From: an uncultured Bacteroidota bacterium
GTDB lineage: Bacteria > Bacteroidota > Bacteroidia > Chitinophagales > Chitinophagaceae
DNA: 64,000 nucleotides
NCBI GenBank assembly: GCA_903835005.1
Contig: CAILLK010000163.1
Coordinates: 38,919 to 102,918 of the forward strand
Direction of reading: 5' to 3'
Below the pieces are notes generated by a model. The model had not been told where the DNA came from, searched no databases, and worked only from the letters and a program-made list of their open reading frames with translations. The stretch's first letter is position 1. Each line of letters opens with the position of its first letter. This document shows positions 47,038-55,559 of the stretch, piece after piece. Made by a program: the position numbers and the translations under genes.

Positions 47038-47754
47038 TTACGGCAGCCACTTCACCAAATCAAGCATTACCTGCTCATTTATACTATGCCCCATGCCATT
47101 ATATTCATGGAAATCCGGTTTCAGGCCTAGCTTTGCCAAGCTTCCGGCAGATGATTTTCCTTCAGTAAAGGGTATTCTGTTATCAGAAGTGCCGTGGGAA
47201 ATGAATATTTTTAGTTGTTTCAATGCAGGGGATAGTTTAAGTTTATCGCGCAATGCCGGGAAAAGGCGGCCGCTAAGTACAGCTATACCTTTAATGGTTT
47301 CGGGGCTGGTAAGGCCTGCTACGCAGCTCATCATAGCGCCCTGGCTGAACCCTATGAGGTAAACCTGGTTTTTATCGGCATTGTATTTCCGGGTTACTTC
47401 TTTTATAAATTTCAGGATCAGTTTGCTGCTGTTTTCTACCTCTGGGGAGTTGCCATCGCTTTTGCCGGGTTGAAACCACTGATAGCCTTGAAGGCCGGCG
47501 GCGTATGGAGCGCGTACCGAAAATACCAGATACCGGGCAGGGAATGATTTTCTTAATTCGAACAGGTCCTTTTCATCACTGCCATAGCCATGCAATAATA
47601 TGATAACCGGCGGAGTAGCAGATGCTGCAAGCGGTAGATGAACCAGGTATTTCAAAGACAGGTCAGTTTGCAGGAGTGTGGTTTGTGCTTTTGAGCTGCA
47701 GGCAACACCAGTCAGGAGCGCTATTATTAAAAGTATCCGAAGTATAGACGGCAT
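47038..47754 (-). CDS. alpha/beta hydrolase, phospholipase/carboxylesterase type
   Basis: The protein, from the ATG at 47752-47754, is 238 residues; longer upstream starts would overlap the OmpA gene. A signal peptide (SILRILLIIALLTGVACSS) precedes the body. The oxyanion motif is LLHGYGSDEKD, the nucleophile elbow is IGFSQGAMMS, the acid lies near SHGTSDNRIPF and the catalytic His is in YNGMGHSINEQ. The fold fits the COG0400 serine esterase family. The substrate is unknown. It lies 85 bases downstream of the OmpA stop and may be co-transcribed. Confidence 0.88.
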   Translation of the reverse strand: MPSILRILLIIALLTGVACSSKAQTTLLQTDLSLKYLVHLPLAASATPPVIILLHGYGSDEKDLFELRKSFPARYLVFSVRAPYAAGLQGYQWFQPGKSDGNSPEVENSSKLILKFIKEVTRKYNADKNQVYLIGFSQGAMMSCVAGLTSPETIKGIAVLSGRLFPALRDKLKLSPALKQLKIFISHGTSDNRIPFTEGKSSAGSLAKLGLKPDFHEYNGMGHSINEQVMLDLVKWLP

Positions 47755-47839
47755 TTTTTTCAGGTATTTATTAAATGAAAATATCCCCAAATACATCCGG
47801 CGGAGTAAATTGGGGATATCTGTATTTAGCAGTTCAATA

Positions 47840-48688
47840 TTAGTTTTGGGGTTTTTCCAGAATCTTAAAGAACTGATCCATCTGCGGAAGGATAACAATA
47901 CGGGTGCGGCGGTTAGCCTCCCGGCCTTCCTTGGTATCGTTTGACGCAACGGGTACATATTCTCCACGGGCAGCAGCTGTCATGTGAGACGGAGGTACAG
48001 CATATTTGTTCTGGAGGATACGCACTACGGCAGTAGCACGTTTAGCGCTCAGGTCCCAGTTGTCTTCCAGATCGCCATGTTTATAAGCCTTACTGTCTGT
48101 GTGGCCTTCAACCATGAATTCAACTTCAGGCTGGCTAAGCAGAACTTTAGCAACTTTGCCAAGAACTTCATTGGCTTGATCAGTAACATCGTAGCTGCCG
48201 CTTTTGAAGAGCATTTTGTCAGAAATATCTACATATACCACACCTTTTTCCACCTTGATATTTACATCTTTATCATCGAGATTGCCGATGGCGCTTTTAA
48301 GGTTGACCATAAGGGCAATGTTCATGGAATCCTTCTTGTTCATTGCCTTCTGGAGTTCAGTAATGTACTGATCTTTTACACCAATATTATCGAGTGATTT
48401 TTTAATGCTTTCGGCCTGTGTACCGCTTATTACGCTCAGGTCTTTCATCTGCTGCAGGAGTTGATTGCTGTTAGCTTTGGCGAAGTTCAACTGGTCTTCG
48501 AGCGACTGTATTTTGGCCAGGTCGGAGGCGTGCTGTTCGCGGCAATCGGTATAGGTGGATTGCAGTGTTTTGTACATACTATCCAGCCGCTTTGCGTTAT
48601 CTTCTGATTTTTTGAGTTTCTTGGTTGTTGTGCAGGAAAATATCATCACAACAGGTAAGGCGAGCAGGAAAAATCTTGTCAGTTTCAT
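47840..48688 (-). CDS. OmpA family peptidoglycan-associated lipoprotein
   Basis: This 282-residue protein uses the ATG at 48686-48688, which gives a lipoprotein signal (LLALPVVMIFSC). A central helical coiled-coil region (about 40-130) is followed by the OmpA C-terminal domain (VEFMVEGHTDSKAYKHGD ... NWDLSAKRATAVVRILQNKY, about 165-270). It would anchor the outer membrane to peptidoglycan. The central coil with heptads is typical of Bacteroidota OmpA/MotB-like lipoproteins. Confidence 0.9.
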   Translation of the reverse strand: MKLTRFFLLALPVVMIFSCTTTKKLKKSEDNAKRLDSMYKTLQSTYTDCREQHASDLAKIQSLEDQLNFAKANSNQLLQQMKDLSVISGTQAESIKKSLDNIGVKDQYITELQKAMNKKDSMNIALMVNLKSAIGNLDDKDVNIKVEKGVVYVDISDKMLFKSGSYDVTDQANEVLGKVAKVLLSQPEVEFMVEGHTDSKAYKHGDLEDNWDLSAKRATAVVRILQNKYAVPPSHMTAAARGEYVPVASNDTKEGREANRRTRIVILPQMDQFFKILEKPQN

Positions 48689-49347
48689 AAAAATGCAATT
48701 CGTTAAATTATTTTGCATTGCAAAACTATCTATAGTAGTCTTAAGATTGAGTTAAGATGTAATTTAGTTATGCACATAGGGTGCATATCTTTTAAAAAGA
48801 CTATTCAGATGTCATAGGTGGAAAAATTGTTTGGATATAATCGCACATAAATAAAGAAAATCAGCCTGTTAAGGTTAAGTAGTTATTTAGGCCCTCATGG
48901 AACAGATTCCTGGATTGGTTTTGCAATTGGAGCAGGTGTTTAATAGGGCAGGGTAGGAACCGGAAGAGGAATTAAGGGAATAGATATAGGCTCTTAGGTC
49001 GCAATTTCAATTATTTATAGCAAGCCTGCTGTATATTTTTTGATGTTACTTTTATGCGCGAACCTAAGATTGGTTGTCATATTGTCTTAACAAGCTTGTC
49101 GATTAGTTTAAGTCCAATTTCGTCATTATCGTATAATATTGAATCTTCTTAGATAAAGGCTTCTCAGTTTTAACCTAAACAATTGCGATCTAAGCGCCTA
49201 TACCAATTGGGGAAATTGAAAATGGTTAAATAAAATGACTTATATGCTGTTTATGGCAATATAAACTACATATGTGTCGGCTAAGGATTTTATAAATGAT
49301 ACTTTATATGTAAAATATAAGTTGCACACCAATAAAAGAACTAATGT
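48689..49347. other. 659-base AT-rich intergenic region, no gene
   Basis: There is no credible open frame in either strand. A perfect inverted repeat TATGCAC-atagg-GTGCATA lies at 48769-48787, possibly an operator or hairpin. The rest is featureless AT-rich sequence leading to the ATPase promoter. Confidence 0.6.
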
Positions 49348-49355
49348 TATATTTG
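49348..49355 (+). promoter_or_regulatory. -7 promoter element (TATATTTG) of the ATPase/TOPRIM pair
   Basis: This consensus TAnnTTTG element is 28 bases before the ATG, with a TTG about 23 bases upstream as a weak -33 element. GTTATATTTG is identical to the vapBC-like promoter at 21907-21916. Confidence 0.6.
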
Positions 49356-49383
49356 CAGACTAATTAATCGCTGAGGCAGTAAA

Positions 49384-50577
49384 ATGATTAAAACCATCCA
49401 AATAAAAAATTTCAAGTCTGTAGTTGACCTTACACTCGACCTGGGCGCATTCAATGTATTTATTGGCGAGAACGGATGTGGGAAAACAAATATACTTGAA
49501 GCTATCTCATTCGGTGCAGCGGCAAGTGCAGATAAACTGGACCATGAGTTTCTTGGAAGTAGGGGTATTAGGGTTACCAATCCTGAGTTTATGTTTTCTG
49601 CGTTTACAAACGGAAAAATTGAAAAATCAATTGATATTACCTTTAATAATGTTGAAGGAAATTATGATTATGCTATTATTAATGACCTAAAGTCTCCTAA
49701 GAAATGGATAGATTCTTTGAAAGTACTTAATCTTAAATCCTTTTTTCTAGAAAATAACAAGGAGGCGTTAATGAATTTCAAAAATTCTATATCTGAATCG
49801 CAAGATACGAAGGATATTGATGAGATAATTAAAAAAATTAATTCGATCAAGAACGAAACAGATAAATTAGACAGCAATGATCCTAAGAAAAAATTAATAT
49901 CTTCTGTTTTTGAAGATGTTGATATTTCTAATTATGTTATTTATTCTCCGGAACAAAGCATTTTAAGAAAGTTTGAAGAAACCAATCAAATATATCCATT
50001 AGGAATAAATGGTGCTGGACTATTTCATTATTTAAAGGAGCTAATTCTTAATAAAAATAACGCCAAAATCCTGAACCAGATAAAAGAAAATCTATTATTG
50101 CTTGATTGGTACGAAGATTTTGAATTACCGCAAAATCTGATGAGCAATGAATATGCATTGAAAATTAAGGACAGATACCTGCATGAAAGCTTGAAGTATT
50201 TCGATCAGAAAAGTACCAACGAGGGCTTTCTATATCTTCTGTTTTACTTCACCCTATTTATATCAAAAGATACTCCCCGTTTTTTTGCATTAGATAATAT
50301 AGACGCATCTTTAAATCCCAAACTATGTATGGCGCTTACAAGAAACCTTGCCGCCCTTGCCAAAAAACATAAGAAGCAAGCAATTGTAACTACGCACAAC
50401 CCAGCTATACTGGACGGACTTAATTTAAAAGATGACAATCAGCGATTGTTTGTTATCCGACGGAACATATATGGTCATACAGTTGCTAATAGGGTTGAAT
50501 ATAAAAAAGAAAGAACAATGAAACTATCTGAAATATGGACAAGTGGATTTATTGGTGGATTACCAGATAACTTTTAA
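49384..50577 (+). CDS. AAA/ABC-type ATPase (AAA_15/AAA_21-like), candidate defence ATPase
   Basis: This 397-residue protein has an OLD/RecF-like ATPase layout: N-terminal strand IKTIQIKNFKSVVDLTLDLG, Walker A GENGCGKTN (residues 28-36), a central helical insert, a Walker-B-like FFALDNIDASLNP (about 301-313), then QAIVTTHNPAILDGL (H-loop, about 342-356). The base D304 is present, but the following catalytic Glu is Asn305. The next gene, 21 bases downstream, has a TOPRIM-like fold, as in two-gene OLD/PARIS-style systems. The whole pair is AT-rich compared with its neighbours, consistent with horizontal transfer. A defence role is inferred. Confidence 0.8.
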   Translation: MIKTIQIKNFKSVVDLTLDLGAFNVFIGENGCGKTNILEAISFGAAASADKLDHEFLGSRGIRVTNPEFMFSAFTNGKIEKSIDITFNNVEGNYDYAIINDLKSPKKWIDSLKVLNLKSFFLENNKEALMNFKNSISESQDTKDIDEIIKKINSIKNETDKLDSNDPKKKLISSVFEDVDISNYVIYSPEQSILRKFEETNQIYPLGINGAGLFHYLKELILNKNNAKILNQIKENLLLLDWYEDFELPQNLMSNEYALKIKDRYLHESLKYFDQKSTNEGFLYLLFYFTLFISKDTPRFFALDNIDASLNPKLCMALTRNLAALAKKHKKQAIVTTHNPAILDGLNLKDDNQRLFVIRRNIYGHTVANRVEYKKERTMKLSEIWTSGFIGGLPDNF

Positions 50578-50598
50578 CACTTCAAACACCAGTATGGT

Positions 50599-51255
50599 AT
50601 GAATTTCGGACTCATCACGGAAGGCGCTTCAGAACATAAGATCATCAAACATCTAGTGTCAAGGTATTTTAAAGACGAGATGCTAATAATCAATCAAATA
50701 CAACCCAAAATTGTAAATGACAGACAAGAAACAACAGGCGGTTGGAACGAAGTATTGAAATATTGTGAGCGTGAAGAAATTAATGGTGCCCTGATTGAAA
50801 ATGATTACATAATTATCCAGATTGATACCGATCAATCAGGTACTAAACCTTTTTCAGTATCTCATACCGATAGTAAAGGCAAACTAAAAAGCCCAGAGCA
50901 ATTGCTCGATGAAGTGCTACAAAAATTAGCAGACTTAATAATGCCTGAAATTCGTAAAAAACATGAGGGCAAAATATTATTTGCTGTTTGCATACATACT
51001 ATTGAATGCTGGTTATTGCCGTTATTTTATGACAATAAGCATAAATCAGATACTTCAAATTGCCTTTCAAAACTAAACGCCGAACTGATCAAAAAGGGTA
51101 TTCATGGTATCACTAATGCCAATAAAAATAAACCAAATGGCATTAGATCTTATGATGCAATATTGCGTGGTTTTAAAAAGAAAACGGATATAATTACTGC
51201 TTCAAAGCACAATGCCGGATTTCGGAGGTTTGTTGATGCTTTGGGCACTGTCTAA
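50599..51255 (+). CDS. TOPRIM-like protein partnered with the ATPase
   Basis: This 218-residue protein opens with FGLITEGASEHKIIKHLV, in which E8 is the TOPRIM-type glutamate. IIIQIDTDQSG carries D76 and D78 (a DxD motif), and a downstream acid lies in HTIECWLLPLF (E136). That is the order expected of a TOPRIM/DUF4276-like nuclease or effector. The start is the ATG at 50599-50601, only 21 bases after the ATPase stop, so both are one unit. I do not know the precise family. It resembles the effector half of two-gene ATPase/TOPRIM defence systems. Confidence 0.7.
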   Translation: MNFGLITEGASEHKIIKHLVSRYFKDEMLIINQIQPKIVNDRQETTGGWNEVLKYCEREEINGALIENDYIIIQIDTDQSGTKPFSVSHTDSKGKLKSPEQLLDEVLQKLADLIMPEIRKKHEGKILFAVCIHTIECWLLPLFYDNKHKSDTSNCLSKLNAELIKKGIHGITNANKNKPNGIRSYDAILRGFKKKTDIITASKHNAGFRRFVDALGTV

Positions 51256-51305
51256 TTTGGGATTAATTTCACCCACATTTAGCATTACGCTTTTCCCTTT
51301 TACCT

Positions 51306-51313
51306 TACCTTTG
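51306..51313 (+). promoter_or_regulatory. -7 promoter element (TACCTTTG) of the ABC-F gene
   Basis: This consensus element ends seven bases before the ATG at 51321, so the transcript would be nearly leaderless. Confidence 0.6.
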
Positions 51314-51320
51314 CGCACTT

Positions 51321-53273
51321 ATGTTAATTTCATTACAAAATATTACATTTTCATTCGGCGCCAGGGCCATCCTGGAAGATGCAAGCTGGCAGATAGGAAC
51401 GGGTGAGCGGATAGGCCTTGTGGGCAGTAATGGTACCGGAAAATCTACTTTGTTAAGGCTGATGACCGGGTTTTACCGGGTGGAAAGCGGTGTAATCAAT
51501 AAGCCTAAAGATGTGAGCCTGGGTTTTTTTAACCAGGACCTGTTGAGTTTCAGCACCAACGAATCTATATTGAAGGTGGGCATGCAGGCTTTCGAAAAAG
51601 CCCATGAAGTGGAAAAGAAGATGGAGCAGATCATCAAAGAGCTGGAAACAACTCCTGATGATGAAGACCTGCTCGACGACTACAGTCATGCCCTGCATGA
51701 CTTTGAACTGGCCGGTGGTTATGAAATGGAACATAAAACAGCAGCCGTGCTGGAGGGATTGGGTTTTTCAACAGCTGATCTGCAACGACCTTATGATCAG
51801 TTCAGCGGAGGATGGCGGATGCGGGTATTGCTGGCCAAAATGATGCTGCAGCAGCCTGAACTGCTGCTGCTCGATGAGCCGACCAACCACCTGGACCTTC
51901 CTTCTATCGAGTGGCTGGAGCGCTATCTGATTGGGTATCCCGGCAGTGTGGTAATTGTATCGCACGACCGTTACTTCCTGGACCGGATGGTGACCAAGAT
52001 AGTAGAAGTATGGCAGCGCGACCTGCACCAGTATAGCGGCAATTATACTTTCTTCCAGAAGGAGAAAGAGGAGCGCATGGTACTACAGCAAAGAGCATTC
52101 GAAAACCAACAGGATTATATCAACCAGCAGGAGCGCTTTATTGAGCGGTTCCGCGCCAAGGCCACAAAGGCCGCCGCTGCACAAAGCGCCATCAAGCGCC
52201 TCGACAAGCTGGAAGTTATAGAGGCGCCCGACAGCAGTATGCCCACCATGAATATCAACTTCGATGTAGGTATTCAGCCGGGTAAGATCATTTGCGAACT
52301 GAATGGAGTAAGCAAACGCTATGGTGAACTTACAATTTTGGACAATGCCAAAGCCGAAATAATAAGAGGAGATAAAATAGCCCTGATAGGTGCCAACGGC
52401 AAGGGAAAATCAACCTTGCTCAGGATCATTACCGGCCAGGAACCCTACGAAGGCGACCGCAAATGGGGCCATAATGTAGAAGAAAGTTTTTATGCTCAGC
52501 ACCAGCTCGAGGCGCTGACGGTGGAGCATGAGATACTGGAAGAAATGAAAATGTGCGGCAGCGGCAAAAATGAGCTGGAGTTGAGACAGTTGCTCGGTTG
52601 CTTCCTGTTCAGCGGCGATGATGTGTTTAAGAAGATAAAGGTGTTATCGGGAGGGGAGAAGGCAAGGGTAGCGCTGGCGAAGGTTATTGCCGCCAAGGGC
52701 AACTTCCTGCTATTGGATGAACCTACGAATCATTTGGATATGCAATCGGTGGAGATGCTCATTGAGGCGCTCACCAAGTACAAAGGAACATTGATAATTG
52801 TAAGCCACGACCGTTATTTCATCAGCCGCACCGCCAATAAGATATGGAATATTGAGGATGGTAAGATCAACGAGTTTAACGGCCCTTACGACGAATGGGC
52901 ACAATGGCACAGCGATAAACTGAAACGCGAACAAGCTGCGGCGTCTTCAAAGCCAGCACAGGCACCCGCTAAAAAAGAAGAAAAGCCAGCCCCCAAGCCC
53001 CAGGTAAATAACGACCAACTCAATGCCCTGAAAAAAGAACTGCAGAAACAACAAAAAATAGTGCAAAAACTGGAGGAGGACATCAACAGGCTGAAAGTGG
53101 ATATCACAAACCTCGAAGCAAAACTGGCCGATCCTGACTTTTACAAAAACCAGCAGGAGTTTCTGAAAGTAGACGAGCAATACCGGGTAGCCAGTGCAAA
53201 AATGATGACACTCAATAAAGAGTATGATAAATCATTTGAGCTGGTGATGGAACTGGAGGAGAAATTGGGGTAG
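51321..53273 (+). CDS. ABC-F family ATPase (ribosome-associated)
   Basis: This 650-residue protein has two ABC domains and no membrane segment. First domain: Walker A VGSNGTGKSTLL (about residues 34-45), signature FSGGWRMR, Walker B LLLLDEPTNHLD. Second domain: LIGANGKGKSTLL, LSGGEKARVALAK, LLLDEPTNHLDM. The linker between them carries the arm that would contact the ribosomal E site. A charged C-terminal coiled-coil extension (KKELQKQQKIVQKLEED, about 570-650) follows. ABC-F proteins act on the translating ribosome or in antibiotic protection. Nothing here assigns a resistance role. Confidence 0.93.
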   Translation: MLISLQNITFSFGARAILEDASWQIGTGERIGLVGSNGTGKSTLLRLMTGFYRVESGVINKPKDVSLGFFNQDLLSFSTNESILKVGMQAFEKAHEVEKKMEQIIKELETTPDDEDLLDDYSHALHDFELAGGYEMEHKTAAVLEGLGFSTADLQRPYDQFSGGWRMRVLLAKMMLQQPELLLLDEPTNHLDLPSIEWLERYLIGYPGSVVIVSHDRYFLDRMVTKIVEVWQRDLHQYSGNYTFFQKEKEERMVLQQRAFENQQDYINQQERFIERFRAKATKAAAAQSAIKRLDKLEVIEAPDSSMPTMNINFDVGIQPGKIICELNGVSKRYGELTILDNAKAEIIRGDKIALIGANGKGKSTLLRIITGQEPYEGDRKWGHNVEESFYAQHQLEALTVEHEILEEMKMCGSGKNELELRQLLGCFLFSGDDVFKKIKVLSGGEKARVALAKVIAAKGNFLLLDEPTNHLDMQSVEMLIEALTKYKGTLIIVSHDRYFISRTANKIWNIEDGKINEFNGPYDEWAQWHSDKLKREQAAASSKPAQAPAKKEEKPAPKPQVNNDQLNALKKELQKQQKIVQKLEEDINRLKVDITNLEAKLADPDFYKNQQEFLKVDEQYRVASAKMMTLNKEYDKSFELVMELEEKLG

Positions 53274-53289
53274 TTGCTTGATTTTATGT

Positions 53290-53823
53290 TTATGGCAAAA
53301 TATTCACACAGGTACCAACTGCCACATGGGCATATAGTTCATCAATTTCTTCATCAGTAAGCGCTATGCACCCCAGCGTCCAGTCGACTGCACTGAATTC
53401 TTTGGCCATAAAACCTTTGCCATTGGGCAATCCGTGAATTTTTATATCACCTCCGGGTGGTTTTCCCTGGCTTTGTGCGTATTTCCGGTCTTCATTGTTG
53501 GGGTAGGACAAGCCCATGCATTTGTGGTAATGGCTTATGGCGTTCTTGCCGTTTATGAAGTATAAACCTTCGGGAGTTTTACCATCATCCTTAAAGTGTT
53601 TTTTGCCTGTTGGTTCCGGACCCAGGCATATATGGAAGGATTTCAGAACTTTGTGGTGGTTGTAGGCTATAAGCAGGCGGCTGTGTTTAATGATTACAAT
53701 GCTATCAACCGGTTGTGTTATCGTTATGTTGGTTAAGGCCGGACCCGGATTACCCTGAGTCGGTTGGTAGCAACAAATTGAAATGATCCAGGCAGACAAT
53801 GCAGCTAAAACAGAGATTCGCAT
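53290..53823 (-). CDS. L,D-transpeptidase (YkuD) family protein
   Basis: This 177-residue protein has an N-terminal signal-like stretch (SVLAALSAWIISICCYQPTQ). The YkuD core shows DIKIHGLPNGKGF and the catalytic SAVDWTLGCIALTDEEIDEL, with His and Cys in place. It would cross-link peptidoglycan (3-3 links) or attach proteins in the periplasm. It is shorter than many enzymes because there is no LysM or peptidoglycan-binding domain. It is convergent with ABC-F, whose stop is 17 bases away. Confidence 0.88.
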   Translation of the reverse strand: MRISVLAALSAWIISICCYQPTQGNPGPALTNITITQPVDSIVIIKHSRLLIAYNHHKVLKSFHICLGPEPTGKKHFKDDGKTPEGLYFINGKNAISHYHKCMGLSYPNNEDRKYAQSQGKPPGGDIKIHGLPNGKGFMAKEFSAVDWTLGCIALTDEEIDELYAHVAVGTCVNILP

Positions 53824-53986
53824 ACGTATTTTATTATAAGATGCATATTCTTTAGTTATTCCACAGTCAGAAAGACAGCAAGCTGTTAAGAAAATTTTAA
53901 AATGAATGCAATACTTTGTAACTTATTTCGTTCTGGATAAGAATAATAATTTCATTTGTAATATAATTTTAACTGAAAGTTTTAAA

Positions 53987-55060
53987 ATGAAGACGAATTA
54001 TATATTCAGTAGTTTTTATTTAGTAGCTGTGATGTTGCTATCAGCCCAGATTGTTTTTGCTCAGGATGTGCACAACATTCAGTTTAATGCGATGCCAATG
54101 GCCGTAAATCCTGCCTTTACAGGAATGTTTGACGGTAGTATCCGGGTCTCATCGATCTATCAGAATGAATTTGGTAATAATGAAGGTCTTACTGGCATAA
54201 CTACAGGCGTTTCAGCCGATTTTCCGGTTTATCAGAATCAATATGGCGATTATCTGGCTGCCGGCATACAATTGACGCAGAACGGGGCAGGGGATGGTGA
54301 ACTGTCTAACACAAGCGGGCTGTTTTCACTTGCGTATCATCATTTTTTCAGGTTAGCCAACTTTATTAAACGCCATAAGGGTTGTGATCTTGCAATAGGG
54401 TTGCAGGGTAGTTTTGGTAACCGGCAATTTGACCCGGTAAATTTTTTCTTCACTGATAATAATAACCATTATTACTATTATCCGGTGGGGTACTATTATC
54501 CTTATAGTTCTTACATTGGTAATTCCCTTGGTTATTTTATGGTCAATTCGGGCGTATCTTTCACACAGTCAACAGGAGAACAATTTAATTACACAATCGG
54601 GGTTTCTGGTATCAATATTAACCAACCTTCTGATCCTGTAAAAGAAGCTACCTATGCTGATATAGGCCTTAACAGGGCGCTGACTGCATCATTTTATTGC
54701 ACCTGGGCAATAAACCAAAGGTTTACTTTGAAACCTTCTATATATTACCTTTCCAGGGGAAGTTTGAAAGGGGTCATTGGTGGCAGTGAAGTACAATATA
54801 AAATAGTCATGAATCCCGAACATCGCTATGGAAGCACCTCTTTATTCCTAGGTGGCTACGACAGAACCGGAAAAATAGTGAGCATTACCGCCGGGGTCGA
54901 AACCCATGCATTCAGGTTTGGTATAGGGTATGATTATGACTTTTCAGGCAATAATGAACAGGCTCATAATGCAGGAGGCATTGATATAAGCCTGAGGTAT
55001 GTGGCTCCATCTCATTTGTTCCTGAGTCGCTCGAGGGCCATTCCGTCGGGGCATTTCTGA
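53987..55060 (+). CDS. PorP/SprF family type IX secretion membrane protein
   Basis: This 357-residue protein begins at the ATG at 53987-53989. It has a signal peptide (YLVAVMLLSAQIVFAQDVH), then the PorP/SprF opening HNIQFNAMPMAVNPAFTGMF and amphipathic barrel strands (SIRVSSIYQNEFGN, LAAGIQLTQNGAGDGEL, FTLKPSIYYLSRGSLK). These outer-membrane proteins assist T9SS adhesin export or surface attachment. Here it is an orphan, without a neighbouring SprB-like adhesin. The four T9SS cargo genes elsewhere in the window are candidate partners. Confidence 0.88.
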   Translation: MKTNYIFSSFYLVAVMLLSAQIVFAQDVHNIQFNAMPMAVNPAFTGMFDGSIRVSSIYQNEFGNNEGLTGITTGVSADFPVYQNQYGDYLAAGIQLTQNGAGDGELSNTSGLFSLAYHHFFRLANFIKRHKGCDLAIGLQGSFGNRQFDPVNFFFTDNNNHYYYYPVGYYYPYSSYIGNSLGYFMVNSGVSFTQSTGEQFNYTIGVSGININQPSDPVKEATYADIGLNRALTASFYCTWAINQRFTLKPSIYYLSRGSLKGVIGGSEVQYKIVMNPEHRYGSTSLFLGGYDRTGKIVSITAGVETHAFRFGIGYDYDFSGNNEQAHNAGGIDISLRYVAPSHLFLSRSRAIPSGHF

Positions 55061-55069
55061 TCCAAAAAA

Positions 55070-55411
55070 TTATTGTGCCATCAACTCCTCCCAATACTCA
55101 GCCCCCCTACGCGTATGCGGTATCACTATAGTGCCGCCTACAATATTGGCCACTGCAAATATCTCATAGATTTCATCGGTGGTTATACCTTGCTCGTGGC
55201 ACTTGCCCAGGTGGTACCTGATGCAATCGTCGCAGCGGAGCACCATGCTGGCCACCAGGCCCAGCATTTCCTTAGTCTTTACTGATAGGGCACCATCCAT
55301 ATAGGTATTCGTATCAAGGTTGAAAAGGCGGTTGATCACCTTGTTTTGTTTGCCCAAAATCACTTCGTTCATCCTGGCGCGGTAGTCGTTGAATTCCTGT
55401 ATCTGGCTCAT
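55070..55411 (-). CDS. carboxymuconolactone decarboxylase/AhpD-like protein
   Basis: This 113-residue all-helical protein has the motif RCDDCIRYHLGKC (about residues 59-71), the CxxC-type redox pair followed by His of the CMD/AhpD family. Such proteins reduce peroxiredoxins or act on gamma-lactones. The isolated gene and lack of an ahpC neighbour leave the function open. A GTCTTTA microsatellite lies just upstream of its start. Confidence 0.85.
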   Translation of the reverse strand: MSQIQEFNDYRARMNEVILGKQNKVINRLFNLDTNTYMDGALSVKTKEMLGLVASMVLRCDDCIRYHLGKCHEQGITTDEIYEIFAVANIVGGTIVIPHTRRGAEYWEELMAQ

Positions 55412-55418
55412 TTTTTTA

Positions 55419-55443
55419 AGTCTTTAGTCTTTAGTCTTTAGTC
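55419..55443. repeat. GTCTTTA heptamer microsatellite
   Basis: AAGTCTTTAGTCTTTAGTCTTTAGTC is three to four tandem copies of a 7-base unit, eight bases upstream of an ATG on the minus strand. Related AGTCTTTAGT pieces recur at 59966-60000 and 63143-63172. Confidence 0.75.
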
Positions 55444-55559
55444 GGTTTTCTTGTGTAAAAAGTTAGCGGTTCCCGATAAAAATGCAAAGTAAAAATCAAA
55501 ATTAGCAAATAGTAGCTGTAACAGGTTTACTTTTGATAAGTCTTCAGACAATTATACTT

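Noticed and set aside
47038..47967. 309-residue form of the esterase using an upstream start
   Set aside because: The extra N-terminus overlaps the OmpA gene's 3' end and precedes a clear signal peptide; the ATG at 47754 is better supported.
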